In this document: piece after piece, positions 42,235 to 50,462 of the stretch
Numbering within the stretch: the stretch's first letter is position 1
Layout: the number at the start of each line of letters is the position of its first letter
NCBI GenBank assembly: GCA_944386055.1
Contig: CALWZP010000013.1
Coordinates: 1 to 64,000 of the forward strand
Direction: 5' to 3'
Length of the DNA: 64,000 bases
Origin: an uncultured Oscillospiraceae bacterium
GTDB lineage: Bacteria; Bacillota; Clostridia; Oscillospirales; Oscillospiraceae
Translations under genes and position numbers: made by a program
The notes under the pieces: generated by a model
Databases searched by the model: none
Told to the model about the DNA's origin: nothing
Seen by the model: only the letters and a program-made list of their open reading frames with translations

Positions 42235-42792
42235 TTAAATCTGGGCATCGCCATTGGTTTCCCTGATATTCTCCTCCAGGTACTCCCGGACATACTGGGA
42301 GACCTCCGGCTCGTCCAGAGGGACTCCCCCCAGGATCTCCCGGAACTGTCTGGTGTCCAGGGTAAAACCGCGCCCATCCACACGATATTCGCACAGAAAA
42401 TCCCGATCAGGATTAAAGGTAATCAGGGTATGCAGCGTGCCGCTGAGGTCTCCTAAGGGCATCCGGTCGATGTTGTCCAGGCGGAACACCGCGGTCACCG
42501 TGGTGCCCTTCCCCACCTCCGACTGGATGCGGAAGCTCCCGCCGGCAGCCAGGGCCGCCTGTTTGAAGAAGGGAACGCCCAATCCCACCTTGCGGGTGGT
42601 GCGGGTGGTGAAAAAGGGATCCTCTACCTGGGCCACCTGCTCCGGCGTCATGCCGCAGCCGTCGTCCGTGATGACCACCGTCAGAGTGTCCGTCTTATGA
42701 TCTGCCTCCATCGAAATCCCGATCAGGGAGGCCTCGGCCCGGATGGAATTTTGGGCGATATCCAGCACGCTCATGGCGATTTCCGGCATCAT
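42235..42792 (-). CDS. Histidine-kinase-like ATPase in the hydrogenase operon
   Basis: 185 aa. GHKL fold: N box VLDIAQNSIRAEAS, G1 ITDDGCGMTPE, F/T FFTTRTTRKVGLGVPFFKQ, G2 GKGTTVTAVF; then a unique 70-residue tail (DRMPLGDLSGTL). No HisKA domain or membrane segment. HATPase genes of this kind accompany NuoE-like genes of clostridial hydrogenases. Its start codes lie 4 bases after the hydC stop, with no good Shine-Dalgarno, so translation is probably coupled. Function unproven, presumably regulatory. The other HATPase in this window is the sensory-operon gene at 33180. Confidence 0.88.
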   Translation of the reverse strand: MMPEIAMSVLDIAQNSIRAEASLIGISMEADHKTDTLTVVITDDGCGMTPEQVAQVEDPFFTTRTTRKVGLGVPFFKQAALAAGGSFRIQSEVGKGTTVTAVFRLDNIDRMPLGDLSGTLHTLITFNPDRDFLCEYRVDGRGFTLDTRQFREILGGVPLDEPEVSQYVREYLEENIRETNGDAQI

Positions 42793-42796
42793 GGCA

Positions 42797-43288
42797 TCAT
42801 TGATACTTCTTCAGGATGGCGGGCAGCTCATCCACTGTCAGGCGCCCGTATACATCGTCGTTGATCATCATCACCGGGGCAAGGCCGCAGGCCCCCACGC
42901 ACCGGCAGGCGTCCAGAGAAAACTTTCCGTCTGCAGTGCATTCTCCTCCCTGGATGCCCAACAGCTCCTGGAGCTTCTCATAGATCCGGCCCGCTCCCTT
43001 GACATAGCAGGCAGTTCCAAGACAGACGGAGATGCGGTACTTCCCCTTGGGATTCAGATTAAACATGGAGTAGAAGGTCGCCACCCCATAGATCTCCTCC
43101 AGGGGGTGTCCTGTGGCGTCGGAGATCATGGTCTGCACCTGAATGGGCAGATAGCCGTAGATCTCCTGGGCCTGCTGCATAATGGGCATCAGGGAGCCGG
43201 GCTGGTCCTTCAGCTCCTCGATCACCTTATACAGCTGCTCTGCCTGCTGCGGGGTCCCGGTGAACGGGACCGTTTGCTTTGTGCTCAA
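42797..43288 (-). CDS. hydC: NuoE-like [2Fe-2S] hydrogenase subunit (HndA/HydC type)
   Basis: 163 aa. NuoE fold with [2Fe-2S] Cys in VCLGTACYVKGAG and DACRCVGACGLAP; GVATFYSMF is diagnostic. TTG start 7 bases after AAGGAGGG. First gene of the five-gene hydrogenase operon hydC - HATPase - [2Fe-2S] - hydB - hydA. Confidence 0.95.
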   Translation of the reverse strand: MSTKQTVPFTGTPQQAEQLYKVIEELKDQPGSLMPIMQQAQEIYGYLPIQVQTMISDATGHPLEEIYGVATFYSMFNLNPKGKYRISVCLGTACYVKGAGRIYEKLQELLGIQGGECTADGKFSLDACRCVGACGLAPVMMINDDVYGRLTVDELPAILKKYQ

Positions 43289-43436
43289 ATAAATCCCTCC
43301 TTGATCTGGTGCGTCTCATCTCTTCTTCCTGCCCCTCCCGAGCTCTTCCACAGAAAAGGGACGGGTGTCCATCAGCGGGAATACCGCACCTGCTTTCACG
43401 CTGTGATACACCGCTTTTCTCATGTAAAATGTTTTT

Positions 43437-43497
43437 CTTATCACTCCAATAAGTTTTATGCAATATAGATTCTACCTTATTTTGATGCACTTTTCAA
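43437..43497 (-). promoter_or_regulatory. Hydrogenase operon promoter and nearby dyad
   Basis: Minus strand TTGAAA (43492-43497), 17-base spacer, TAGAAT (43469-43474). A dyad CTTAT-N7-ATAAG (43437-43453) lies shortly after the expected +1 and may be an operator. The leader to the TTG start is about 175 bases. Confidence 0.7.
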
Positions 43498-43660
43498 GGT
43501 TTTCTCGCTCTTTTTTGCCTACTTTTTGTTTATAATTGTTAAAACTTTGATTTATAATTCAAATTTCATCCATTTCGTGTGTCATTTTCCTCGTTTTTTG
43601 AGGCAACTATAGACAGCGCAAATCACCTTCTAAATTTCCCTTATGGAATGGTTCCTTCTC
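43498..43660. other. AT-rich intergenic stretch
   Basis: Low-GC segment in a GC-rich genome, with runs of T and TTTATAAT/TTATAATT words. No ORF, tRNA or recognisable riboswitch. It lies upstream of the hydrogenase promoter and downstream of fdhD, and could hold activator sites. Confidence 0.4.
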
Positions 43661-43671
43661 TCCAGGCAGCA

Positions 43672-43702
43672 GAACAGGGGCGCGTCTTGCGCACCCCTGT
43701 TC
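43672..43702 (-). terminator. Hairpin downstream of fdhD
   Basis: GAACAGGGG ... CCCCTGTTC stem with a GCGC inner pair, 45 bases after the fdhD stop. No U-run. Confidence 0.6.
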
Positions 43703-43746
43703 CACATTATTCTTTCGAGACTGCTGATCCCGTATCCTTTCCCCGG

Positions 43747-44562
43747 TCATTCCTCCGGAGAGATACCGGAAAAAAGCTGAAGCCGGCCGCTGGTCACAGT
43801 ACACAGCAGCGTCAGCCCATACGCCTGGGCAAGCTCCACCGCCTGCCGGGTGGGCACCGTCTTGCTGGCCAGCACGGGGATTCCGGCGCGGATGACCTTC
43901 TTCACCATGTCGGTGGGTACCCGCCCGCTGGTGTACAGCAGCGCGCGGCGCAGGTCCCTCCCCTGGCGCAGGGCACAGCCCACCGCCTTATCCAGCGCAT
44001 TGTGGCGGCTGATGTCCTCGCAGAGGCAGCGGATCTCCCCCTCTGTCATCAGGGAACAGCTGTGTGCTCCCTTGGTCAGCCGGTACAGCTGGGTGCCCTT
44101 GTCCAGCAGTCCCGCCATGGCAAACACCCACTCCTTTCGCCAGGGCATGGGCGTCACGGACCGCAGCTCCGCCTGACGGCAGTAGCGGTCATCCAGCAGC
44201 CGGTTCTCCGGGCAGCTGGTGAGCAGAGTCTCCACATACCGTTCTGTCTCCCGGCGTTCCTCCGCAGCAGGGCCGCACAGCTGCACCTCCGCCCTGTCTC
44301 CTGACGGAGTCAGGCGGATGGATGCGATCTCCTCCGTTCCCGCCACAATCCCCTCGGTGTACAGCCGGCCCAGGACCAGCTCCACCAGCTTTCCGGGGGT
44401 ACACACAATCTTCAGCACCGGCGCGCCGTCGATGCACACCTCCATCAGGTGCTCCACCAGCAGGTCGTTCTCCCGGGGACAGGTTTCCCCCGTCCCATCC
44501 ACCTGGGTGGAGGGAACAAGGGTATAGGGACGCTGTTCCCCCTCCATCTCCATGATCTCCAT
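43747..44562 (-). CDS. fdhD: FdhD-like sulfurtransferase for formate dehydrogenase
   Basis: 271 aa. The C-terminal core is clearly FdhD: CEDISRHNALDKAVGCAL, YTSGRVPTDMVKKVIRAGIPVLASKTVPTRQAV (in part), AQAYGLTLLCTVTSGRL. FdhD passes sulfur from a cysteine desulfurase to the Mo/W-bisMGD cofactor of formate dehydrogenase. The usual CxxC loop in the middle of the protein is not seen; around it stands TSCPENRLLDDRYC, so the active site is divergent. ATG 44562 follows GGAAAG. It lies 41 bases after focA. No formate dehydrogenase gene is in the window. Confidence 0.85.
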   Translation of the reverse strand: MEIMEMEGEQRPYTLVPSTQVDGTGETCPRENDLLVEHLMEVCIDGAPVLKIVCTPGKLVELVLGRLYTEGIVAGTEEIASIRLTPSGDRAEVQLCGPAAEERRETERYVETLLTSCPENRLLDDRYCRQAELRSVTPMPWRKEWVFAMAGLLDKGTQLYRLTKGAHSCSLMTEGEIRCLCEDISRHNALDKAVGCALRQGRDLRRALLYTSGRVPTDMVKKVIRAGIPVLASKTVPTRQAVELAQAYGLTLLCTVTSGRLQLFSGISPEE

Positions 44563-44603
44563 CGTTTGTCTTTCCGCCTCCCTGTGCGGTCCTTCGCCCC
44601 GTC

Positions 44604-45455
44604 TCAGGGGCGGGCGGCAGCCCCTCCCGGGGTCTTCTTCCCGGTGTTCCGGAGGTAGCAGAACCAGTACACCAGCCCCACAGCGCAGCCGCCCACGATA
44701 TTGCCCAGGGTCACCGGCAGCAGATTGCCCCCGAAGAAATTCCCCCAGGTAAGGGCGGTCAGGTCCATTCCCGCCTCCTCCGCGGCGGCCGCCCAGACGG
44801 CGTTCCCCTTGGCCAGCAGGCCCACCGAGATGTAGTACATGTTGGCCACGCTGTGCTCGAAGCCGGACACCACGAAAAGCAGGATGGGGAAGTACAGCCC
44901 CGCGATCTTCCCCGCCACATCCTTGGCGGCGAAGGAGATCCACACGGCGATGCACACCAGGAAATTGCACCCCACCCCCCGCAGGAAGGCGTCCCCAAAG
45001 CTCAGGGAGCATTTGGCGGCAGCGGTACTCAGCTCGGACACCGCCAGCGCCCCGCTGAACAGTCCGGCCTGCCCGCCGTATACGCAGACGGCGGACACGA
45101 TGAGGCTGCCCGCCAGGTTGCCCAGGTAGACCACCACCCAGTTGCGCAGCATCTGCCCCACCCGGATCTCCCGCTCCAGCAGGGGGATGATCATCAGGCA
45201 GTTGCCGGTGAACAGCTCGCTGCCCGCCAGCAGCACCATCATCAGTCCCCCGGGGAAGACCAGGCCGCTGATGAGTTTGGCCAGGGAGGCGTTGCCCACC
45301 AGGGCGCTGGCAGTGGAGGCGCCCACCCCCGCCAGGGCGATGAACGCCCCCGCCAGGATCCCCAGAAGGAACAGCTTGGAGGACGGCATCGCCGCCTTCC
45401 CCTTCCCCGTGGTGATGTAGTTCTTTGCCACTTCTGCCGGTGTGAACAGTCCCAT
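44604..45455 (-). CDS. focA: FocA/NirC-family formate/nitrite channel
   Basis: 283 aa, six membrane segments. FNT signatures: ALAGVGASTASALVG, GLVFPGGLMMVLLAGSELFTGNCL, NWVVVYLGNLAGSL, GFEHSVANMYYI, GNIVGGCAVGLVYW. A pentameric channel for formate (or nitrite/HS-). Formate is the likely substrate because fdhD follows. GGAAGAGAGAG precedes the ATG. No promoter is evident in the 50 bases after the pnp terminator. Confidence 0.92.
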   Translation of the reverse strand: MGLFTPAEVAKNYITTGKGKAAMPSSKLFLLGILAGAFIALAGVGASTASALVGNASLAKLISGLVFPGGLMMVLLAGSELFTGNCLMIIPLLEREIRVGQMLRNWVVVYLGNLAGSLIVSAVCVYGGQAGLFSGALAVSELSTAAAKCSLSFGDAFLRGVGCNFLVCIAVWISFAAKDVAGKIAGLYFPILLFVVSGFEHSVANMYYISVGLLAKGNAVWAAAAEEAGMDLTALTWGNFFGGNLLPVTLGNIVGGCAVGLVYWFCYLRNTGKKTPGGAAARP

Positions 45456-45504
45456 CTCTCTCTCTTCCTTTCTCTCTCGGCTCGCTCTCTCCTCCGGGAA
45501 GAAA

Positions 45505-45547
45505 GAACTGATAGACGCCGTGTTCCGGCGCCTATCAGTTCCAGGAT
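45505..45547 (-). terminator. Terminator of pnp
   Basis: Stem GAACTGATAG-CGCCG / complement (45505-45541); minus-strand tail TTTCTT follows. Confidence 0.85.
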
Positions 45548-45558
45548 CCCGCTATCGT

Positions 45559-47706
45559 TTACGCCTTCTGCTCCGCGGCCTTCTTGGCCTTGATCTCCCG
45601 CAGGGCGTCCTTGTGGCTCAGGTTGACCCGGCCCTTGTCGTCGATGTCGGTGACTTTTACCCAGATCATGTCTCCGATGTTCACCACATCCTCCACCTTG
45701 TTCACCCGGTGGTCGGCCAGCTTGGAGATGTGGACCATGCCGTCCTTGCCGGGGGCCAGCTCCACGAAGGCGCCGAAGTTGAGGATGCGCACCACCTTGC
45801 CGTAGTACAGCGCGCCCACCTCGGGGACGAAGACGATGGTCTCGATCATCTTCTTGGCGGCGTCGCAGCTGGCGGCGTCCACCCCGGAGATGTAGATGGT
45901 GCCGTCTTCCTCCACATCCACCTTGGCGCCGGACTCGGCGCAGATCTTCTGGATGACCTTGCCGCCGGAGCCGATGACCTCGCGGATCTTATCCACATCG
46001 ATCTTCATCTTCACCATCTTGGGGGCATTCTCGCTGACCTGGGGCCGGGGTTCGGCGATGCAGGGGAGCATCACCTCGTCCAGGATGGCGTACCGGGCGT
46101 CCTTGGTGATCTCCAGGGCCTCCTTGATGATCTCGTGGGTGAGGCCGTCGTTCTTCAGGTCCATCTGGATGGCGGTGATGCCCGCCTTGGTGCCCGCCAC
46201 CTTGAAGTCCATCTCGCCGTGGAAGTCCTCCACGCCCTGGATGTCAATGAAGGTGGTGAAGGAGCCGTCGTCGTCCTGGATCAGGCCGCAGGAGATGCCG
46301 GCCACCGGGGCCTTGATGGGCACGCCGGCGTCCATGAGGGCCAGGGTGGAGCCGCAGATGGAACCCTGGGAGGTAGAACCGTTGGAGGAGAGCACCTCAG
46401 AGACCACGCGGATGGCGTAGGGGAACTCCTCCACCGAGGGCAGCACCGGCTCCAGCGCCCGCTCGGCCAGGGCGCCGTGGCCCTTCTCCCGGCGGTTGGT
46501 GGACCGGGCGCCCCGGGCCTCGCCGGTGGAGTAGGCGGGCATGTTGTAGTGGTGCATATACCGCTTCTCGGTCTCCTCCCAGATGGTGTCCAGCTTCTGG
46601 CAGGCGGAGAGAGTGTTCAGCGTGGCGATGGACAGCACCTGGGTCTGTCCGCGGGTGAACAGGCCGGAGCCGTGGACACGGGGCAGCACCCCCACCTCGG
46701 CGGCCAGGGGACGGATCTCGTTCTTCTGCCGCCCGTCCACCCGGTGGCCCTCCAGCAGCCAGGCCTTCACGATCTTCTTCTGGAACTTATAGGTGAACTC
46801 CTCCAGGTACTTGTCCATGTCGGGGTACTGCTCCAGATACTTCTCGTGCCAGTGGTCGATCATGGCGTTCCAGCGCTGCTCCCGGATGTTCTTGTCGTCG
46901 GTGTCCATGGCGGCCTTGGCCTCGTCCATAAAGTTGGCCACGATGTCGTCGAACAGCTCCTGGTTGAAGTCGGCGTGCTCGTACTCAAACTTGGGCTTGC
47001 CGATCTCCGCCACGATGCCGTTGATGAACTCCACCTGCTTCTTGATCTCCTCGTGGGCCTTGACGATGCCCTCGTACATGATCTCGTCGGGGATCTCCTT
47101 GGCCCCCGCCTCGATCATCACCACCTTCTTGCCGGTGGCCGCCACGGTAACATCCATCTGGGAGCGGTGCTTCTGCTCCTGGGTGGGGTTCATGACGATC
47201 TCCCCATCCACATAGCCCACCTCCATGCAGCCGATGGGCCCGTTCCAGGGGATGTCGGAATAGCTCAGGCAGGCGGACACGCCGATCATGGCGGTGACCT
47301 CGGGGGAGCAGTCATAGTCCACGCTCATCACGGTGCAGGTGACCACCACATCGTTGCGCAGGTCGCTGGGGAACAGGGGCCGGATGGGCCGGTCGATGAG
47401 GCGACTGGCCAGCACGGCGGGGAGGGAGGGCTGCCCCTCCCGGCGCATGAAGGATCCGGGGATGCGGCCCACGGCGTACAGCTTCTCCTCGAAGTCCACG
47501 CTCAGGGGGAAGAAGTCGATGCCGTCCCGGGGACGGGGGGAGGCGGTGACGGCCACCAGCACGGTGGTCTCGCCATAGCGGACCATGGCGGACGCGTTGG
47601 CCAGTTCAGCCACCTTGCCCACCTCGATCTTCAGGGGGCGGCCGGCCACCTCGGTCTCATACACTTTATAATTTGAGAATTGCTTATGCTTGATGATGGT
47701 TGACAT
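45559..47706 (-). CDS. pnp: Polynucleotide phosphorylase
   Basis: 715 aa. Two RNase PH domains (first from about KVYETEVAGRPLKIEVGK; second from EVGVLPRVHGSGLFTRGQTQ), KH domain (IREVIGSGGKVIQKI) and S1 domain (ALYYGKVVRILNFGAFVELA). 3'-5' phosphorolytic RNase. ATG 47706 has AAGGAG 8 bases upstream; GTG 47715 is too close to it. The leader contains a large inverted repeat. Confidence 0.97.
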   Translation of the reverse strand: MSTIIKHKQFSNYKVYETEVAGRPLKIEVGKVAELANASAMVRYGETTVLVAVTASPRPRDGIDFFPLSVDFEEKLYAVGRIPGSFMRREGQPSLPAVLASRLIDRPIRPLFPSDLRNDVVVTCTVMSVDYDCSPEVTAMIGVSACLSYSDIPWNGPIGCMEVGYVDGEIVMNPTQEQKHRSQMDVTVAATGKKVVMIEAGAKEIPDEIMYEGIVKAHEEIKKQVEFINGIVAEIGKPKFEYEHADFNQELFDDIVANFMDEAKAAMDTDDKNIREQRWNAMIDHWHEKYLEQYPDMDKYLEEFTYKFQKKIVKAWLLEGHRVDGRQKNEIRPLAAEVGVLPRVHGSGLFTRGQTQVLSIATLNTLSACQKLDTIWEETEKRYMHHYNMPAYSTGEARGARSTNRREKGHGALAERALEPVLPSVEEFPYAIRVVSEVLSSNGSTSQGSICGSTLALMDAGVPIKAPVAGISCGLIQDDDGSFTTFIDIQGVEDFHGEMDFKVAGTKAGITAIQMDLKNDGLTHEIIKEALEITKDARYAILDEVMLPCIAEPRPQVSENAPKMVKMKIDVDKIREVIGSGGKVIQKICAESGAKVDVEEDGTIYISGVDAASCDAAKKMIETIVFVPEVGALYYGKVVRILNFGAFVELAPGKDGMVHISKLADHRVNKVEDVVNIGDMIWVKVTDIDDKGRVNLSHKDALREIKAKKAAEQKA

Positions 47707-47732
47707 GAAACGCACTCCTTTTCATTGGTATT

Positions 47733-47820
47733 CCGCGGGCGCTCCTGCCTTTTAGCACTTGAATCCGGGCCGGAATCTTCCGGCCCAGGTTCAACTGCTA
47801 AAAAAGCGGTCCGCCCGCGG
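47733..47820 (-). promoter_or_regulatory. pnp leader, nested inverted repeat
   Basis: Outer arms CCGCGGGCG (47733-47741) / CGCCCGCGG (47812-47820); inner TTTAGCA (47751-47757) / TGCTAAA (47796-47802), then TTGAA/TTCAA and GGGCCGGAA/TTCCGGCCC. The 88-base structure ends shortly before the pnp start. In E. coli PNPase regulates its own leader after RNase III cleavage; a comparable control is possible here. Confidence 0.65.
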
Positions 47821-47841
47821 CGCGGGTCAAAAATCGCGAAA

Positions 47842-47877
47842 GAGGGCAGCGCAGCGGCGGCTGCGCTACCCTCTGTG
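47842..47877 (-). terminator. Terminator of rpsO
   Basis: Minus strand AGAGGG-AGCGCAGC / GCTGCGCT-CCCTCT stem just after rpsO, followed by TTCGCGATTTTT. Confidence 0.8.
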
Positions 47878-47883
47878 TCGCAG

Positions 47884-48150
47884 TTACTTGCGGATCCCCA
47901 GCTTGGCGATGATGGCGCGGTAGCGCTCGATATCCTTGTCCATGAGGTAGTCCAGCATCTTGCGGCGCTTGCCCACCATCTTCAGCAGGCCGCGGCGGCT
48001 GTGGTTGTCGTGGGTGTGCACCTTCAGGTGCTCGGTCAGCTCGTTGATGCGGGCGGTGAGGATGGCGATCTGCACCTCAGGGGAGCCGGTGTCAGTGGGG
48101 TGGGTGCGGTTTGCCTCGATGACGGCGGTCTTTTCGTCTTTGCGGATCAT
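47884..48150 (-). CDS. rpsO: 30S ribosomal protein S15
   Basis: 88 aa, the family length. [20 protein letters not shown] and [20 protein letters not shown] are diagnostic. ATG 48150 lies 8 bases after AAAGGTGG. It is followed by pnp, the classical rpsO-pnp order. Confidence 0.98.
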   Translation of the reverse strand: MIRKDEKTAVIEANRTHPTDTGSPEVQIAILTARINELTEHLKVHTHDNHSRRGLLKMVGKRRKMLDYLMDKDIERYRAIIAKLGIRK

Positions 48151-48283
48151 GGATGATTCCACCTTTCCTTTCGGTCTGATTCGCCTCCGGGCCGGGTACT
48201 GGGCGGGTGAAATACCCGCGTGAAGCGGGCGGTGTCCCAGAACTAAGCCGCGGGGCAGGTCTTGCCCGGTTACAGGCCAAGAA

Positions 48284-48312
48284 ACTATATCATAAAATTC
48301 CCCCGTTGTAAA
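48284..48312 (-). promoter_or_regulatory. Promoter of rpsO
   Basis: Minus strand TTTACA (48307-48312), 17-base spacer, TATAGT (48284-48289). The 130-base leader has GC hairpins (CCGGGCAAGACCTGCCCCGG; CCCGC/GCGGG) and may be an S15 autoregulatory leader. Confidence 0.75.
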
Positions 48313-48343
48313 GGGAAATTTCGCGTCTTTTTCTCCTCTGCGG

Positions 48344-49066
48344 TCAGCTCGCTCCCGCGGCCCGGCGGTCCGCCTCGGTGCCGATGTAGGTCAGGCTGCT
48401 GAAGTGCGCCTCCAGCCGTTCGTCCGGCCAGGCCCGGTCCAGCAGCTGCTGCGCCGCGGTGACGGCGGGCGCCCCCTGGTGCCGCTGGTCCATCCGCACC
48501 AGCGCCGCCCCCGTGAGCAGGATATCCGCCGCCAGTACCGCCGCCAGGGCCCGGGTGGCCCACCGCGCCGGCCGGGACGGCCGCCGGGCCAGCCGGCGGC
48601 ACAGCGGGTCCATGACCGCCCGGCTCCATACCACCGCCGCCAGGCCCCACAGCAGGGAGTGGAAGGGGTTCACCCTCCCGTCCAGATTCAGGGGCAGATG
48701 GCTGTAATTCCAGAAGCAGGCGCCGAACGCCATCTCCTGGCCCCAGGAGCACAGGTACTCCAGCACCGTGGCCGACACGGCGCCCGCCAGGAACACCGCC
48801 GCCGTCCCCCGGCGGTGGATGCCCCGGGGCAGAAGGGTGAACAGCACCGCCCCCATCCCCCACACCAGGGACAGCTGCCCATAGAGCAGGCTGCTGCGGT
48901 TCTGCAGCTCCCCCCACACCAGGAGCATATAGGCCGTCTCCAGCAGCGCCCCCAGCAGGCCCGCGACGACGAACAGCCAGAACAGGACATACCCGCTCCG
49001 GCGCGGCACGGCCTCCTCCGGCTCCGCCCGGACCCGGGCGGGCGCGGCGGTGGTCAGGGTGTCCAT
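48344..49066 (-). CDS. Putative ABC-transporter type IV membrane protein (CmpB family)
   Basis: 240 aa, about five membrane segments. Resembles the family described as putative ABC-transporter permease Cmp[21 protein letters not shown], then [16 protein letters not shown]. The C-terminal 60 residues are soluble. No ATPase gene nearby, so the transporter role is doubtful. Single gene. Confidence 0.8.
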   Translation of the reverse strand: MDTLTTAAPARVRAEPEEAVPRRSGYVLFWLFVVAGLLGALLETAYMLLVWGELQNRSSLLYGQLSLVWGMGAVLFTLLPRGIHRRGTAAVFLAGAVSATVLEYLCSWGQEMAFGACFWNYSHLPLNLDGRVNPFHSLLWGLAAVVWSRAVMDPLCRRLARRPSRPARWATRALAAVLAADILLTGAALVRMDQRHQGAPAVTAAQQLLDRAWPDERLEAHFSSLTYIGTEADRRAAGAS

Positions 49067-49197
49067 CCGATCCCTCCTTCCAGGCGGCGCAGCCGCCCAT
49101 GCCCGTCCATCATAGCAGACGCCCCAGAGGAAATCCTTAAGGGCGGCTTAAATTTCCTTTTAATTTTCGTTTTTGCCCCTCTCTCCGGAAAAACAGC

Positions 49198-49226
49198 TTG
49201 ACTTTTCCCCCGCCCGCTGGTATACT
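49198..49226 (+). promoter_or_regulatory. Promoter of rplU operon
   Basis: TTGACT (49198-49203), 17-base spacer, TATACT (49221-49226). The leader to the ATG is about 90 bases and contains a small GGGCG-TTTT-CGCCC hairpin, position consistent with an L21 leader. Confidence 0.8.
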
Positions 49227-49322
49227 GTCAAAGCCGCTTTGAATGGGCCATCAAATGAGGCGGGCGTTTTCCGCCCTCCCCTGCCCCCGACAGCGAGCCC
49301 GTAATAAAGGAGTTGAATATTC

Positions 49323-49685
49323 ATGAACGCAATCATCGTGACCGGCGGCAAGCAGTACAAGGTGGCCGAGGGCGACGAGATCTTCATCGAGAAGGTGGAC
49401 GCCGAGGCGGGCGACACTCTGGTGTTCGACCAGGTGCTGGCCATCCTGGACGGCGACAAGAAGGCCAAGTTCGGCACCCCCGTCATCAAGGGCGCCAGCG
49501 TGGACGCCACCGTGGTGAAGAACGGCAAGGGCAAAAAGGTGGTCATCTTCAAGTACAATCCCAAGAAGGGCTATCGCAACCGCCAGGGCCACCGTCAGCC
49601 CTACACCAAGGTGAAGATCGAAAAGATCCACAAGACCGCCCGCAAGGCCGCCGCCGATGCGGCTCCGGCAGAGGCCGAGGCCTGA
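49323..49685 (+). CDS. rplU: 50S ribosomal protein L21
   Basis: 120 aa. [21 protein letters not shown] and [20 protein letters not shown] are diagnostic; an Ala-rich tail extends it slightly. AAAGGAG precedes the ATG. First gene of rplU-prp-rpmA-obgE. Confidence 0.98.
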   Translation: MNAIIVTGGKQYKVAEGDEIFIEKVDAEAGDTLVFDQVLAILDGDKKAKFGTPVIKGASVDATVVKNGKGKKVVIFKYNPKKGYRNRQGHRQPYTKVKIEKIHKTARKAAADAAPAEAEA

Positions 49686-49686
49686 G

Positions 49687-50040
49687 ATGACAGTCGTCAC
49701 CTTTCACACCCAGGGGGAGCGCATCGTGGGCTTCACCGTGAAAGGGCACACCGGTCTGGCTGAAGAGGGCGCGGATATCCTGTGCGCCGCCGTGACCAGC
49801 GCGGTCCGGCTGGCGGAATGCGCCGTGAATGAGGTGCTGGGCCTCGGCGCGGCGGTAAAAGTGCGGGAGAAGGACGCGTCCATCACCCTGAAACTCCCCG
49901 GCAGTCTGGGCGACACCGCAGAGAGCGCCTGTCAGACGCTTCTGACCGCCATGATGGTGTACTTTGCCCAGCTGCATGTGGAATACCCCGACAACCTTCT
50001 GGTCCTGGAGCAGGAAGCGCCCGGGACCGCCTCATCTTAA
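49687..50040 (+). CDS. prp: Ribosomal-processing cysteine protease Prp
   Basis: 117 aa. Catalytic H21 ([10 protein letters not shown]) and C33 (DILCAAVT) are in the positions known for S. aureus Prp. It removes the N-terminal extension of L27. It lies between rplU and rpmA, the usual order, and its ATG is 1 base after the rplU stop. Confidence 0.96.
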   Translation: MTVVTFHTQGERIVGFTVKGHTGLAEEGADILCAAVTSAVRLAECAVNEVLGLGAAVKVREKDASITLKLPGSLGDTAESACQTLLTAMMVYFAQLHVEYPDNLLVLEQEAPGTASS

Positions 50041-50059
50041 TCAGAAAGGATGGTTTGCT

Positions 50060-50344
50060 ATGCTGAACATCGGTCTGCAGTTCTTCGCCCATAAAAAGGG
50101 CGTGGGCTCCACCCGCAACGGCCGCGACTCCGAGTCCAAGCGTCTGGGCGTGAAGCGCGGCGACGGCCAGTTCGTTCTGGCCGGCAATATTCTGGTCCGT
50201 CAGCGCGGCACCCACATTCACCCCGGTGAAAATGTGGGCAAGGGCAGCGACGACACCCTGTTTGCCCTGAAGTCCGGCAAGGTGAAGTTCCACCGCCTGG
50301 GCAAGGACCGCAAGCAGGTCTCCATCGTCACCCTGGAGCAGTAA
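50060..50344 (+). CDS. rpmA: 50S ribosomal protein L27 with Prp-cleaved leader
   Basis: 94 aa. The N-terminus [20 protein letters not shown] contains the Prp recognition sequence LQFF followed by A/H-K-K-G, where mature L27 begins. ATG 50060 follows AAAGGATGG. Confidence 0.98.
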   Translation: MLNIGLQFFAHKKGVGSTRNGRDSESKRLGVKRGDGQFVLAGNILVRQRGTHIHPGENVGKGSDDTLFALKSGKVKFHRLGKDRKQVSIVTLEQ

Positions 50345-50387
50345 TCCCGCATCCGGGCCGTTCCGGCCCCAAGTTTTGTTCCACCCG

Positions 50388-50419
50388 AAAAGCCGCAAAC
50401 GCACGCGTTTGCGGCTTTT
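50388..50419 (+). terminator. Hairpin between rpmA and obgE
   Basis: 15-bp stem AAAAGCCGCAAACGC / GCGTTTGCGGCTTTT, ending in the T-run of the right arm; partial termination before obgE. Confidence 0.8.
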
Positions 50420-50462
50420 CCTGTCATGGCCCGGCACCGGGCCATTCCTGGAGGTGTGTTCC

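Noticed and set aside
43498-43660. Riboswitch in the AT-rich gap before the hydrogenase operon
   Set aside because: It lies upstream of the predicted promoter, and no conserved riboswitch core is visible.
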